Assembly: GCA_020086605.1 (NCBI GenBank)
Contig: JACBWW010000007.1
Coordinates: forward strand, 25,159,249 to 25,223,248
Source: Lanius collurio
Taxonomy: Eukaryota; Chordata; Aves; Passeriformes; Laniidae
Length of the DNA: 64,000 nucleotides
Reading direction: 5' to 3'
The notes below the pieces were generated by a model. The model did not search any database. It was not told where the DNA came from and was given only the letters and a program-made list of their open reading frames with translations. The translations under genes were made by a program, and so were the position numbers. How positions within the stretch are numbered: the first letter of the stretch is position 1; every line of letters begins with the position of its first letter. Shown one piece after another: positions 48,701 through 62,000 of the stretch.

Positions 48701-51700
48701 ACCACCTCGTGTGGCTGTAAGAGACTTGCTCCTACCTGGATATTCCAGCATGGAATGAAGAAACCTTTCTTGATTAAACTAGCCAAAAAATGTTGCTATG
48801 TTCCCATGAAACACCTCTTTTGAGATATGAATAATTTTCAGTTTTCACAGGAGAAGCCCTGAGTCAGTTACCTCCACCTCTTTGCACACTTGCTGTTGCA
48901 TATAGCACATCTGAAGGGAACACATCTTATCAAGAAATCTGTTGGTTTCTGATTTTTCGGGGGTTTTTTCTCTTCCCACTGTAATTTTCCCCTTATCCCA
49001 GATGAGGGCAGCTTCTCATTTCTCCCACTATCCACTAGAAGAGCTTATCTCCTGGGACACCAACACCCTTCAGCTTTTCACTGTTGTCCCTGCAGACGCA
49101 GAGTGGTGCAAGACGCAGCATGAGAAGCAGGGCCTGTGATCAGAGGACTTCTTCCAGTTTTTTTAATAAAAGCTTAGTTCACCCTCTCTACTTGGCAGTC
49201 CATGGAAGACTCCTACAACTCTGTCTCCTCTGTGACTTCCCTCCCAATCCCAAAAACTGTTGACAGACTTACCATCTTTTCCATACCAAAGCCCCATGCA
49301 GCTGAGCTGCCTTGCTGTGTAGAGCACAAGCCATCAGAGCACTGGAGTCACGGGGGCTATCCCACATCCTGGCAGGAGCACTGGCTGAAGAAGCAGCTTT
49401 GATGCAGTGTTGCAACTGGGCAAATGGTTGATTGCCCAAAGAGTTTTCTTAGAGGTCTCCTTGTTCTTAGCTCTGACCCAGAGATGATCAGTCTGGTAAC
49501 TGTTTTGATAAAGCCATGCAGAGAGATGGTATTTTTATGCTTCCCTCTACTTGCAGAGCAGCAGTATTAGAGAGGTCACTTTTTAAACAAGCAACTCCTA
49601 CAGCAGTTCAACAAATGGGAGGTGTTCTGATGAAGAGCAGACTAAATTGCTCATTCTGTAGCTAGTGAAAATGTAACTTTTCTCAGTTGCTTTCAGGTTG
49701 TGAAGTAGCTTTTTAAAAGAGCATCTTAATCTACTGTTTGGCATTGCAAGTTTCACACATGGACCATCTGCCTCTTGTTTATCCTCTTCTCTCTGGTCCT
49801 TCTCTTTCATTCTCACCTCATATTAAATTTCTGGCTGAAGATATGCTGAACAGTTGGTCTGAACAGCAGAGCCACCTGACATTTGTTTTCAGAAAACAAA
49901 GCTAATCAATTGACAGCTCAAGGACCAGACCTTTTGGGTTTTTTACATACACTTCTGAGCAGCTACTGACAGCAGTGTTGCCAAAAAATCTGGACATAAT
50001 GCTCTGTAAGAGTATCCTCTCCTTAATCTGACAAAACCCTTTATGACTCTATACTAAGCCCTCGAACATTACAGCAATTATACACTTACCAGTATCAAGG
50101 ACTGTATACAAATCCTTCCTTCTTCATATCCTATAGAAATAGCCTTCTTCATCACCCATGGAAAACAAAGGTCATTTTGTATTGTAGAAAATACTGTATG
50201 TAAGCAAAAATGTTCAGAATTTCCTAATGAGGCAGAGAATACGTAGAAGAATAGGAGACTAGAACTTAAATTTAGTCCCAGGTCTGACTGCTCTGACAAA
50301 TGACTGCCTGCCTGCACAGCAGGTACTTCAACTACAAAGTTGACAAAACACTTGGCAAGGCTCTTGGGGACTGAGTTCTTTGGTAAGGCTCAAGGCCAAC
50401 AGGAGTGCCACAACTAGAGCTGGAGAGTTGCCTTCCTTTACTAAATTAAATATATATTGCCATCTACTGGCTATAGTGCTATGTTAATGTAACAAACTGC
50501 TGATTTCAAGGGTACAAAATCAACCACCTGTGTTCTCTCTATATTAAAATTATATACACTAGTAGGAAAATAATTAAAAGTTTGTTTCAATTTTTTTTAG
50601 TGAGGAAATGATACTTAATGGTTTTTTCTCCTTTTACAAAATATATCAGTAAAAATAGTATTTTACATTTAGAGGTTGCATCATGTGGCCAGACTTGGCT
50701 ATGCTAGAGGGTATAATATGACTATTAATAAATGTCATTAGTGTCCTGGCCTGCCTGTACCTGCCTCTTTTCTTAGACACACAATATGTCTCAGGGAAGA
50801 GGACATATTTTTAGGCTGTCTGACAAAAACAGAAGAGAGCCCAGTTGCTGGTTGGCTGTAGGTACTGGAAATATAATCATATTTTAGCAAGGCTGTGGTC
50901 ACAGTCTAGCTGAAGAATGGTCATGCATCAATAAATCTGCTGTATAATTTCTGCCGTTAGCAATCAGGGAATTAAGCTGCACTAAAAGTGCTGCTAATTA
51001 TCCTAATCTATGAAGCAGCAAAGCAGACTGCCATCACATTCTGAAGAAAAAAATTATATGAGCACAGTTAATCTGCAAAATAATATAGTACTACAATAGT
51101 GCTTTTTTTCCAAGAAAATCCAAACAAGATCTAATTCAGGGATTTTGGTAAATGATAAAGACAAGTTGCATTTGATTCTGGTCCAACCCAAGCTTTGCCA
51201 GTAAAAACTCAAGAATTGCACAGGATGATGAAAATCACCTTCATTTACATTGGCTCTAAATTTATTCTGCCATCTTCCTCCAGCTGATTGATGCTATATA
51301 ATATGAATATTATTCTACCAATTCAGTCAGTAAAGTGCTTTTTCAAAGCTATGATGAAAATTACATGGCTCAACTTAAAAATAATAATAATAAAAAAAGG
51401 TCAAATGTGATTTGCCTGAATTTATAGTGAAACAGGTCAGAGAGTGCTCACTGAACCTACACCAAGTGAATGGTTAAAGTCAGTAACTTTTGGCTGCTGA
51501 ATGGAGGGGAACAGTTAAAGAAAGGAATTTATTAGTGTAACAGGATCACAAGAGAATATTTTTCACACTTCCTAAATTATAGCCTATTACATAGTGTTGT
51601 AAAGTAATTTTACCATTTAATTACCATTTAGCTTAGTCTGCAGAAAACTGAAATATCTCTACACAAAGATGAGATTATCTTCAGAGAAGTTTCAGATACA

Positions 51701-52307
51701 ATAATTTAAGTGTGTTGACTTTATATGTTTAGCTGATTTCCTTACATTTATGAATTGCTCCTGTGCAGGAATTTTTCCTCCTACATTTCACATATGGCTA
51801 TGTTTTCAGATTTCATTAATGTCAAGCACAATGCAATGAAGGAAAATTACAAATTCAGCAGAAACCTGTATTAGATACCTACATAAATGCTCTCTTCCAA
51901 AAATTGGCAGCAACAGTAACCATTTCTAGTGGGACACATACCAACAAGCAGTCTCAAACAAACAGCTACTTGACTTTCACAAACAGAAAACTGCTCAGTC
52001 CTTTCCTGCAATTGTTGGGATCTACTTTGAGGATTTCTATTGAAAACAAACTGTATTCTTAAGAGAACTCTGAAGCCATTCTTCAGAAGACACTTGGAGA
52101 ATGAGCAGTTGATGTCAGTTTATCTTAGAAAGCATCTGTGAAAACATCTATGAAGGATAAGCTATCATGGGTCCCTAAACAATATTAGATATTAGACCAT
52201 CTCCTCTGAGAAGCTACAGTATACTGAAGTGCTGTGTAAATATGGAATTGGTGTAGCCTCATGGTTTGCCTCTTTACCAAGTATATACCAAGGTTCTGGA
52301 AAGAGAG
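45791..52307. other. AT-rich non-coding stretch, no gene recognised
   Basis: Short ORFs only (125 codons or fewer), none with a recognised domain. A CTCF core match lies at 50459-50470. Confidence 0.6.
50459..50470 (-). promoter_or_regulatory. CTCF core motif match
   Basis: The minus strand reads CCAGTAGATGGC, again a 12/12 fit to CCASYAGRKGGC, but in AT-rich context with weaker flanks than the CpG-island site. It has the same orientation as that site. Confidence 0.4.
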
Positions 52308-52526
52308 TAGGGTTAGACATTAGAAAATATTCTTTACTGTGCAGGTGATGAGGCACTGGAACAGGTTGCTCGGAGAAGCTGTGGGTGCTCCATCCTTGGG
52401 AGTGTTCTAGGCCAGGTTGGATGTCCTGAGCAAAGTTATCCAGGGGTAGGTGTCCCTGCCCATGGCAGGGGGGTTGGAACTAGGTGACCTATAAGGTCCA
52501 TTCCAACACAAACCATTCTGTGATAG
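52308..52526 (+). mobile_element. CR1 LINE 3' end
   Basis: The order is diagnostic: 'gttagacattagaaaatatt', 'gatgaggcactggaacaggt', 'ggatgtcctgagcaa', 'ggtgtccctgcccatggca', 'gggttggaactaggtgacct', 'aaggtccattccaacac', 'aaccattctgtgatag'. This covers the end of the reverse-transcriptase ORF and the 3' UTR. Frames are broken. A TA/TG microsatellite follows about 65 bases downstream. Confidence 0.92.
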
Positions 52527-52589
52527 CCCTGCAGCAGCACTTAGATTGACAAGAAGGAGCATCCAAAACATTTCTTTCACAATTACAAA

Positions 52590-52617
52590 ATATATGTGTG
52601 TATATATATATATATAT
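52590..52617. repeat. (TA)n/(TG)n microsatellite
   Basis: 'tatatgtgtg' followed by about nine TA units, 65 bases beyond the CR1 end. Confidence 0.85.
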
Positions 52618-52735
52618 TTTACCCTGGGGGTCTATAATACAAGTTCCTTTTAATCTCTCCATGCAATACCACTGTTTTAGTCTTTTCCCTGTGCTCTCTT
52701 ACCTTATGGTAACTTTTCACAGCTGTGAAACTTAC

Positions 52736-53041
52736 CTGTTGTAGGCAACTAAATTTGCAGATTTTTGGCAGCTGGGAAGTTTAACACCGTGCACAGCATG
52801 GCAAAACACGATATTTAAAATATGGTGAGGACAAAGTGCTACCTTTTGTTTCAGTACCAACACCCTTCAAAGAGAGACGGTGAGGAAACAGGCACTGTGC
52901 GCTGGAGTTCCCGTGAAAACGAACCCGTGAGCAGCCATGGGATGGCGATCTCCATCCACACACGTACGGTTTGAACACCACAATGCTGAAAGACTCGCAC
53001 AATTTAAGTACACGCAATCACTTACTCTTCACCCAAATCCG
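52736..53041 (-). other. CpG-enriched patch ending in a consensus minus-strand splice donor
   Basis: Thirteen CpG dinucleotides fall within about 254 bases (52788-53041), against near absence in the flanks. At its left edge the minus strand reads AACAG followed by GTAAGTTTC, a consensus donor. Together these suggest a possible non-coding first exon or small promoter on the minus strand, or a conserved regulatory element. The minus frame at 52781-53017 (78 codons) has no recognised domain and stops before the donor. Confidence 0.25.
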
Positions 53042-56000
53042 TAGCAAGTTAATCAATTCCTTTTCTCTCAGCTAGACTTGGTGTTAGTAATGCCACTAAG
53101 ATCTACAGGCTGAGAAGTCTAATGTTTATCCACCATGTAACAAGGAGGGTTTTTCAGAAACGTTTTATTAGAGATTTCAAAAGTATTCAAAGAGAACTTA
53201 ATAAACTGAAATAGTTTAAGATACAACCAGTGGCATAACAAATAATGGCACTTATAAAAAAGTGATCAATTTTTTATTCAGATTCACTGTACTCTTTAAA
53301 TTCAAATTTGTACAGTTTTTTCACTTTTTTTTCTATTTCAGGTTCTTTTTTTTTTTCCTCAGACATCAGATTAAACTTCAGAGTAGCTACTTTAGAACAG
53401 GTACAATCACAGATATTTTATCAGGTAGAGAAACTGAGTAGTAGTATTAGAAGTGACAGTAAAACAAAGGAAGACAGGGGTTTTTTAAAAGTCAAAATCT
53501 TGTCACACAACCATGGTGATAACCTTGTAGTCCTGGAATCTGATTTGGATGTATTAAATAAGACAGGAGCTGAATTTTCTTCATGTATCTCACAATCTGA
53601 GGTCTCTGTGCATAAGCAGGAGGTCAGGCAAATATGAGTCACATCAGCAAAACCACAAACAAATAACAAACACACAAAGCACCTTAAAAATATTTCAAGT
53701 TGCAGCTCTACATTCTGAAACCATACTGTGTTTTTCAAGTGCGTTCCATCTTCAGACCCATTTGAATTCAAATTCCCTTTGTGAAAGAATGGAAGACATC
53801 AGAACAAGAAATGACAATGTACAGTTGTGTGGGGACAGGCCAGCTCTATTAACAGCAGTATAGCACTCCAGCATATTATACAGTGAGAAATGCTTTGAGA
53901 TCCACTTCGAACCCACTCACTTGCAGGAACATATTTCAGACTTGCCTGAATCCCTACTGGTCCCTGTCTGCCAGGGACATGACAGTGCATACATGAAGAC
54001 ACATAAAATTAGTTAAAGCTCTAACAGATTTCAATTCCAAAGGCTTTACTTATTCAGTCACTTGGAATTTCCCTCACCCTTCTTTGAAGATTAAAGCAAG
54101 TTAACTACTTTTATTAAACTCAGACTATATCCAGTCTCTAAATTTCTTCAAAGGGAACTTCCAACTGATAGCTCAAGCTTAAAAGCCCAAAGAATAGCCA
54201 AAGGTGTCTCTCTGAGAGCTGTTGGACGCTGACTGCTGCTGGCACTGCATTCAGACTTTTAGAAGATCAACACCTTTGAGAAATGCTCCCACAATGTGCA
54301 TGCAGCTAATTCCACCAGTGAACTGGCTTCTACCTTTACCATCATACAGTTAGAGATCATGTTGAAAATAACAGAAAGGTTGAATTTCCCAGTCATGACC
54401 CAGATGTTTAATTTTTGTTAAGCTCACAGATTCTCAGAGAAGCATTATTTTTTGGCTTATCCACACTAAGTTAAAGTACAGATAAAGAAGTGTGTGGATT
54501 TACAGCCAGTTATCCACTGGAGTCTTGAAGCAGCTCTCTGTATGTTCTAAGATATTGTGCTCGCTCTGTAGGTGTTCAAGCTGAGAAAAAGCATCAGATG
54601 TCTGGGCAGTTATTAAGTTCAAGCTTCATTTACTGTGCACTGACTTCTCTACACAAACAAGCTTGGCTTGAGCAAGATCAGGAGGAGAGTGTGTCTAATT
54701 GACAAGTTACCAAGGAACTGGAAAAGAGCAAAACAGAAAGCTACAACTAAGTTGCAAGGGAATAGTGTTCATCCTATTGCCTTTTTAAAACTTATTTTTC
54801 ATGTGGCAAGTGGCTGGCTGCTGCCCAGACTTCTTGCATAAACAAATGCAAGAAGATTCCCTGATCTAATCCGTTGAAACTCTCTAAAATGTGAATGGTC
54901 TCTGACAAGCAAATCAAAACCTCATTCCTTTCCAAGAAACTGGAAAACAATAGAAAGGGGCAAAAGAGGAAGTTACAATTAATGTGGGGTGGAGAAATCT
55001 GGCCTGATGCTCATCACTAAGCAACATTGGCACCAGGCACAGAAATGCACGTGCTGTTGTCTCCTATGACATCCCCTGTGGGGAAAGGGGAATATATCTG
55101 GAAATAGTCAGAAAGGTTCACTACAGCTTAGGCAAGTTAGTCTCCCTTTGTTAAGTTACAGCAGGAGTTTTCAATGTGTGGTCTGTGAAATCAGGATATA
55201 GGTCTGCAAATGCATCTAAGGGTGAACCTCTTCTGAGTGAGCTGCAGCTTATCCTCAGGTCTGAATTTCCATTGGGGAAGCTGGTGAAAGTCTGCAAAGC
55301 AGCACTCTGTGGTTGGGGAGAGATTCTTGCAGGGCACCTGGACATGTCAGCAACTGTTTAAGAGTAACCTGTGAAATACCATAAAGAGGGTCTGCATAAA
55401 TATGGTCAGCAAAGACAAACAGCTCTGTGTTTGCTGTGTGGGGTCAAGAACACAGGCAGGAGCCAGTGTTTTACAGATAACTTCTCTCTTATCCATTCAC
55501 ACCTTAACTTGCTCTCAGCTTACATCTGCTCCTTGCAGCTTTGTCTACCTGCATAGCTGCACCGTTACAGTAAGAAAGGCACAGTTTAACAACTGCTGAC
55601 TTTGCAATCGGTGCAAAATCCCCCCGACCAGGCAGCTCTCTGTCAGTGGATAAATGGACTCACAGCACACATGCTGTGACTTCAAAAAAGCTTCAAAGAG
55701 TTTCTGGGTAAGGAAAAAAAAAGCAAACTAGGAAAGCCTGAATATATGATAACTCCATTCATACATCAATTTCAATTTGCCATATCAGATTATGTTGCAC
55801 CTGGATGTTTGATGTTGTCAAGGATGATATAAATTAAAGTGCAGCTTATCTATTAATACAAACCCTCACATTCCCTCAGACTCTTCAGTGCAAAGATCAT
55901 ATCTTTGACTTTCGTGAAGTGCCTGGAAAAGATCCCTAAAAAGCCATGAAAAATACTAATATTATCTTTGGAAACAAAGATGTGATATATGAAGTGAAAT

Positions 56001-59000
56001 AACCTTGAATATATAAGGGAAAATTCTCTATATTTGAGGACAAGATAATAAAAGCAAATATAAATATGGTAATTCCATTTTTTCCACAATGTCAACCCAC
56101 ACACTGAAGCTATATTTCAGATAAGCTGATGTCATGTTCAAATCATAGGCAAAAATTTTCAGTGTCAGAAAGTGCAAACTGAAATTTTCAGTCATTAGAT
56201 TTAAAAATTCATTCTCTAGCTGATTAATCTATCATGAATGTTTTTGCTTGCTGAAAAAAAAATCCTTTAATCTGGTGATTCTAATTATTAAACACTTTGC
56301 TTTAGTGTGCTTAAATCATGGTGCCCATGGAGACTAGAAGAAAAGCCACTCTGAATATGAATTACTTTTTACAATTGTCATCTTTAGAGTCCTGAAAGCT
56401 TAATCTTTACATTAAAAGACCTAGTCTATCCCAAAATTCTCATCCTCAAGGCCAAAACCCAGAAATAATATAAGAACTCATGAAACATGCAATGTCATTA
56501 GCATATTTAAAATGTAAAAACTTTATCAGATGGCCATAACAGATGCCATCAAAAGCAGAGCAGAACAATCTATGTAGAGTTGTATTTGAACAAACACTTT
56601 CCTATCTGGAACTAGTTGAGATTTGTAGAAAATTCATAACAGCCTGCTTCAAAATAGGTTAAACTTACTGGTAGTCCAGTTCCCATTCCTGCTGTATCCC
56701 CACACTGTTATTTTGCAGTATTGAAAACAACAAATTCTCAGCAGCACGTTCAGAACTTGCAATGCTGGACCTTTACAAGGAAACACAAGGAATGTTGATG
56801 GTGCTTTTCAAAGAGAAAATTCAACCAGAAGAGTCCCAGACCCCTCCTGACACTCAAAAATGCTAGTGACATCCCAAAAAAGCTTCTTACACAAACAAAG
56901 ACAAGACAGACATGAAGTTGGATAGTAGCATATCAGGAGGAATGCTTCTTGGCTTTTCATGTTTAACAGGAAACTTAATTGTATAAATGTGTTACGCCAT
57001 GCATCAAAAATTGAATTGTAGAATATTACATTATGGGAAAGATTTTAAGTTAAGGATGTTATCCTTAAAAATATGACCAATATAATGTTCCAAAGAGTAT
57101 TCAGGTAGTCTGTAGGGTGAAAGCACATAAAGTGGGAGGAAAGGATTTTGCTGCATTAGTAATGAATTAAAAATGCCTCATGGGTACTTGAACTGACTCA
57201 CAAAACTTCTGGTGAAATCAGGAGCAGAAAGGAAGCAGAGGCCACTCAATCAGTCCTACAAGATACCTCACTTTCCTGATTTTTGGTCTTTTTTTCATTT
57301 TTAGTTGGAGTGAAATTTACATCCTTAGGAGAAGCCATGGAAAGAACGGGAAAGTATTGAGTGTCCTGATGATTTGCACTAATTAGGAACTCCATCTTGT
57401 GGCCACTTCACAAGATGAGGTCTGAGAGCACCAGCCAAGTCACATGAGAGGTCATTATGCACTTACATGATATCCCCCAAAATCTTCACTAAAGAGGAAT
57501 TCTTCTCTTCCCACAATTCTGGAAGGAGTGCAGCCCCAGGCTTGACTTGAAAAGATTTAGGCTGAACTCAAGAGGACTTTTTTTCTCTCCACCTGTATTC
57601 TTGGGATAATTTTTCATGAGTTGTTGATGAATTCTAGAATCTCAGGCAATAGTAGTCTTCTAGCCAGGAGTGTAATTATCTGTGAGAAATATGAAAGGTG
57701 TTTTTCACTTCCTACAGTTAACCTACAAAGCAAATGACTGCTTCCACTAAAAGCTTGTCCTAACACAAGGGCCCTGCTCAGCCCCTCAGGAGAGGGGGAC
57801 TGAGACACATGCAGGGCAGAGGCAAATGGCAAATCATGTGTGCTGCTCCTGCCTCTGAGCAGGAATCCTGGGGGGCACAGACTGAGCACGGGACCCTTGG
57901 CAGGGGGAATGTGGCAGATTCAGGAGGGGAGGAAGAAAACTGAGCTTCTCACAAAACTGTCTGCTCTTGGCAAAAAGAGAACAGGGAAGAGCAGGCAAGG
58001 AGGGAGATCAGAGACACAGGACAGACACAGTGTCTACACTCAGAGCATCACCCTTCACACAGAGAAAGTGAGATGTGGCTGCCAGGGAGCTCATGCAGTG
58101 GGATGCTGAAAGTATGCACAGAGCAGGCTCTTAGTGAGCCAACAAGCATGAGTGCATTTTGCTTTATGTCAGCATGAGAAGAAAGCTGTAGCTGAGGCTA
58201 TGTTGCCATGGAAGCCCAGAAAAAAACAGAGCAAAGCAGCTTTCCCATGAGATTGGCTGTTCTTTAACTCAAGGTGTTGGGCAGCAGATGCTGCTCTGTT
58301 GTACTTACACAGGAGTGCAGCTGCTAGCACTGCATTTCAGGATATTCAGAACTCAATAAGGCCCTCCTGGGTCCTTCCCAGTCCAGTTTACACTACTCTC
58401 AGGTGTGGGAGATGTAGTGTTTTCTCATCTTATTTTTCAACTACCATCTGGAAATTTATTTATCAACTTACTGTGCATTTTCAAAGCAATTGTGGGCAAA
58501 TGAATGTACTTTGAGAACTCCTGAGAGTTCTCACTTTTGAAAAGCCACATACAGAGGTCCTCGATGGAAGAAAGTCACATTTTGGCAGAGATATTAATTG
58601 GTTAATGGCTTTGTTTCGTCATAGAAAATGGGGCCACAAAAAGCTGAGATATAAAGGAAGACTTGTAATAGCAAAGCAGAATGAAAGCTGGGAAGTGCTT
58701 CAGCCCACTAGTATGAGGACTGCACATTTTTTTACAGTGAAATCAAACATATCAAGTTTATGATATGCTTCTATTCCTGACTGTTTTCTTCTTTAGACAC
58801 TGTATTTTCAGTTAGTATCAGAAGTTAGTTCTTTTCCCCTCAGATGAATTTGTTTCAACTCTGTGTTCTTCTTATTTAGACACTATTTTAAAATATCATT
58901 TCTGAGGACTCCTAATCTTTGCATTACTGTGGAAGAATTCATCTAAAGACTGACAAACAAACGTCTACCATTAGATGAATCCTCTAAACACATTTCTACT

Positions 59001-62000
59001 TGTGCTATTTCTTTCACTTTCATAGATATCTATGGTCCAGTACTACTCCTGGCAAGGGAAATGCATCCACTACCACACCAAAAGGGTACAATATGCATAT
59101 CTGTAGATTATGGCTTTGGTTTTTTTATATAAAAAGGGAAGTTACTGGAATAACTGGTTATACTGGAGTTCCTTTATTCATAATTCTAATATGCATGATA
59201 AATAACTGCAGCTATCATTGAGGTGTGTGTCTGATGGCCAAATTTCCGTGTCTTTGAATGCAATAAAGCACATATTTCAGAGACAAGGCAGAGCTACAGA
59301 TAAGCATTTTACTATTGAGTACAGAGTGACCAGAATGAAGAGGCTGAACAGCCCAACTTCATTAACTTGCCTTTCATTAACCTTTTAAACCATTATTATG
59401 CTTTTATCAGTATCAATTTTCAGCAAATCACCATTTCATTTAAACTGGAAGACAAGAAAGAAAAATGACTTCTGAAAGTTTAATTGCACATCCTTGTAGA
59501 TGACAACAAGTGCTAATGGAGCTTCCCTCTCCTGCTTCCCATTCTTTTTGATTCTTGCCCAATTTTCCTCTCAGAATTGCCTCTGACACAAGCTTAGCTC
59601 ACTGTAATAGTTGTTGTGGTTTATGCTTTGACAAGATGCAGTCCTGAGCTACAGAACAGCAGCACCCAGGGACTCTGTGTGAACTGTCACCAAACAGTGG
59701 CAGAGGAGAACCTTTATTCACGTGAAGCTTCATCCTGTTTGTTCCTGTCACCAGTTCCACAGCACTGCTCTCCATTCACGTGTTCACGAATGTAAGAGTT
59801 TCATGTTATTTACAGGAACATGTCAGAATGTTGTAAGCAGCTGGAGCCCAGGAAATCTAATGTGTCTCAGTATTACTGTCAGTGGGATCCTTAACTACCT
59901 CCCATTGATAAAAGGATAAACTGTCATTAAGTTCAGAGTGAGCAGACCCACAATTCCCATTGGAATAGCAGAGTTCAGAACTGAAATTAAATGTATAATT
60001 TTGAACATAAGGGAAGTTTATACCATTTTAGAACTACAGTGTTTTAGAGATAATATGATAACATCCTGTATGCACAAAAGATGTTTATGAATATGAAATA
60101 TAAATATATATAGAAAAACATAAGTATAAATAATAACAATATAAATATGCTTATATGTCCTATACACATACTTTAATTTTCCTTTGTTTCATAGCCCAGT
60201 TCTTTCACATGCTTCCCTTTTCTCTTGCAGATTTTCTTTGCAATATACTGTCCTGTTAAAAGAGATTGAACAAATGACTAGGGAGTAAACGGGAGGAGAC
60301 TTTATACTCAGTTTCATATTAATTTCAATTTCCTATAACTAACACTGCAATAGGTCATAATTGCCCAAATAGGCCCCCTACATGGCAAGTCATGAGTTTA
60401 AGAAAGAGGGAAATATGAAGAAAGATAAGTTTTTTAGATCTTATTTTCTAATTCCTCACAGATTACTGGTCTTAAGGTAAATTCTGATATCTATGAAGAG
60501 CAACCAAAATTAAACAAGCAGTAGAATAGGAATATTCATTCACATAGCACTAACACAAATGGTTACAGCTGAAATTAAACTGACAAAAGACAAGAGGCTT
60601 TTTTTCAGGGCCCTAAGGGACTCTAATTAACTTATTTCCAAATGGGATAGAAGCATCATACTAATTTTATTGTCAGGTATTTGGCTAGAAATCAAGAGCT
60701 TCAAAAGACATTAATGAACAAAAAGGTAACATCTGACAATATAGCAGACAGGCTCATATAAACTGTGGGCTCCTTAATTTAAGAGTTCCTGAGGACATAC
60801 TGAGAGCAGACAAATTATGGGCTGCAAAAAGGAATCTGAATTAAGTACCAAAGACTAATCATACCAAAAGTAGATTATCAGCAATTTGCTTTCCATGTAG
60901 TAAGAGCTACAGCGGTCTGGAAAATGAGCAGTAAGGCTCAGAAAATAGGTTGCAGAGTTTGCTCTGACCTGCTGTGGGATTCAAGCCGTCAGCATATCAG
61001 CATTGCATGTAAGTACATGAAATCATTACTGGATATAGGCACGCCAACTCCTCATTTCCATTTATTACCTTTTCTTCCAAGGTCATGAAAAAGTATCTGA
61101 TGAATGTGCAATATTCCAGGTGATGTTACAACTGACAGAGCAGGCCACTTGCAAGCCTTCATTTAATATTGCTAACTGACTGATGGTCTTTTCAAAGGTG
61201 AATTTAGGTTGGTGGAAATTTCTATAATATTCTACTTTTGATTAGCAGTGTTTCCAGTGCCATCTCCTACAGCAAAAAAATGGTCCATCATCTTCAGGAA
61301 TTTACCATATGTAAGCCAGAAAACTTAAACCATGTTTTTGGGTTTTTTTCCACAAAAATATATCAGAAGGGGAGAAGGTTGTTAAAGGTACAATACAAAG
61401 TTCTCTTTAGACAAAAAACTTTCTAAAGGAATGATATTTATAAATAAAAATCTACTGTTCTATACTAATTAGATCTGGTAAAATACAGACCCTTTCCAAA
61501 TATATATTGTAAATGTAAGCATCTAAATTTTCTAAGGGGAGTGCTTTGTTGGTAGAAATTCCAAACACAAGATATTTCAGAACCATGATGGAGATACTGT
61601 AGGTTTCAGCCACAGTCTACAAAGAAACATGGAAACCTTTTTTTCCCACTCTTATAAAACATTGTTTCAATTAGAACCGTAAGCAAGAAACTGTTCTCTT
61701 AATTGCAATTTTCATGAATGGTCACTAGTTAGCCTTAGACAATCATTTTCAGCAATTCCCATGTTTTCCCCTCACTGTATGTTTGTGCTCACTCAGGGCA
61801 CTGACTGGTTTGAACCCACGGGACAGGTGCAGAAACAGAAAACTCCACATAATTTCCTGAAATAATTAAAATGTGATCAATTAGTCTAAGACCCACTTCA
61901 GGTAGCTGTCTGATGCCTTGATTCCCACTGACTTTTTCCCATGGGGATGTCTTCACACCCTTAAAGGAGCCAAAACCCAGTGCTACACTTTCGATATCCA

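Noticed and set aside
50920..51110. Possible conserved non-coding element (homeobox-like TAAT words)
   Set aside because: It resembles conserved enhancer sequence, but AT-rich DNA gives these words by chance. It cannot be supported without an alignment. The same applies to 21640-21880.
57384..57402. CTCF-like word (ccatcttgtggccac)
   Set aside because: Only about 10 of 12 core positions fit, with the key variable position wrong and AT-rich flanks.
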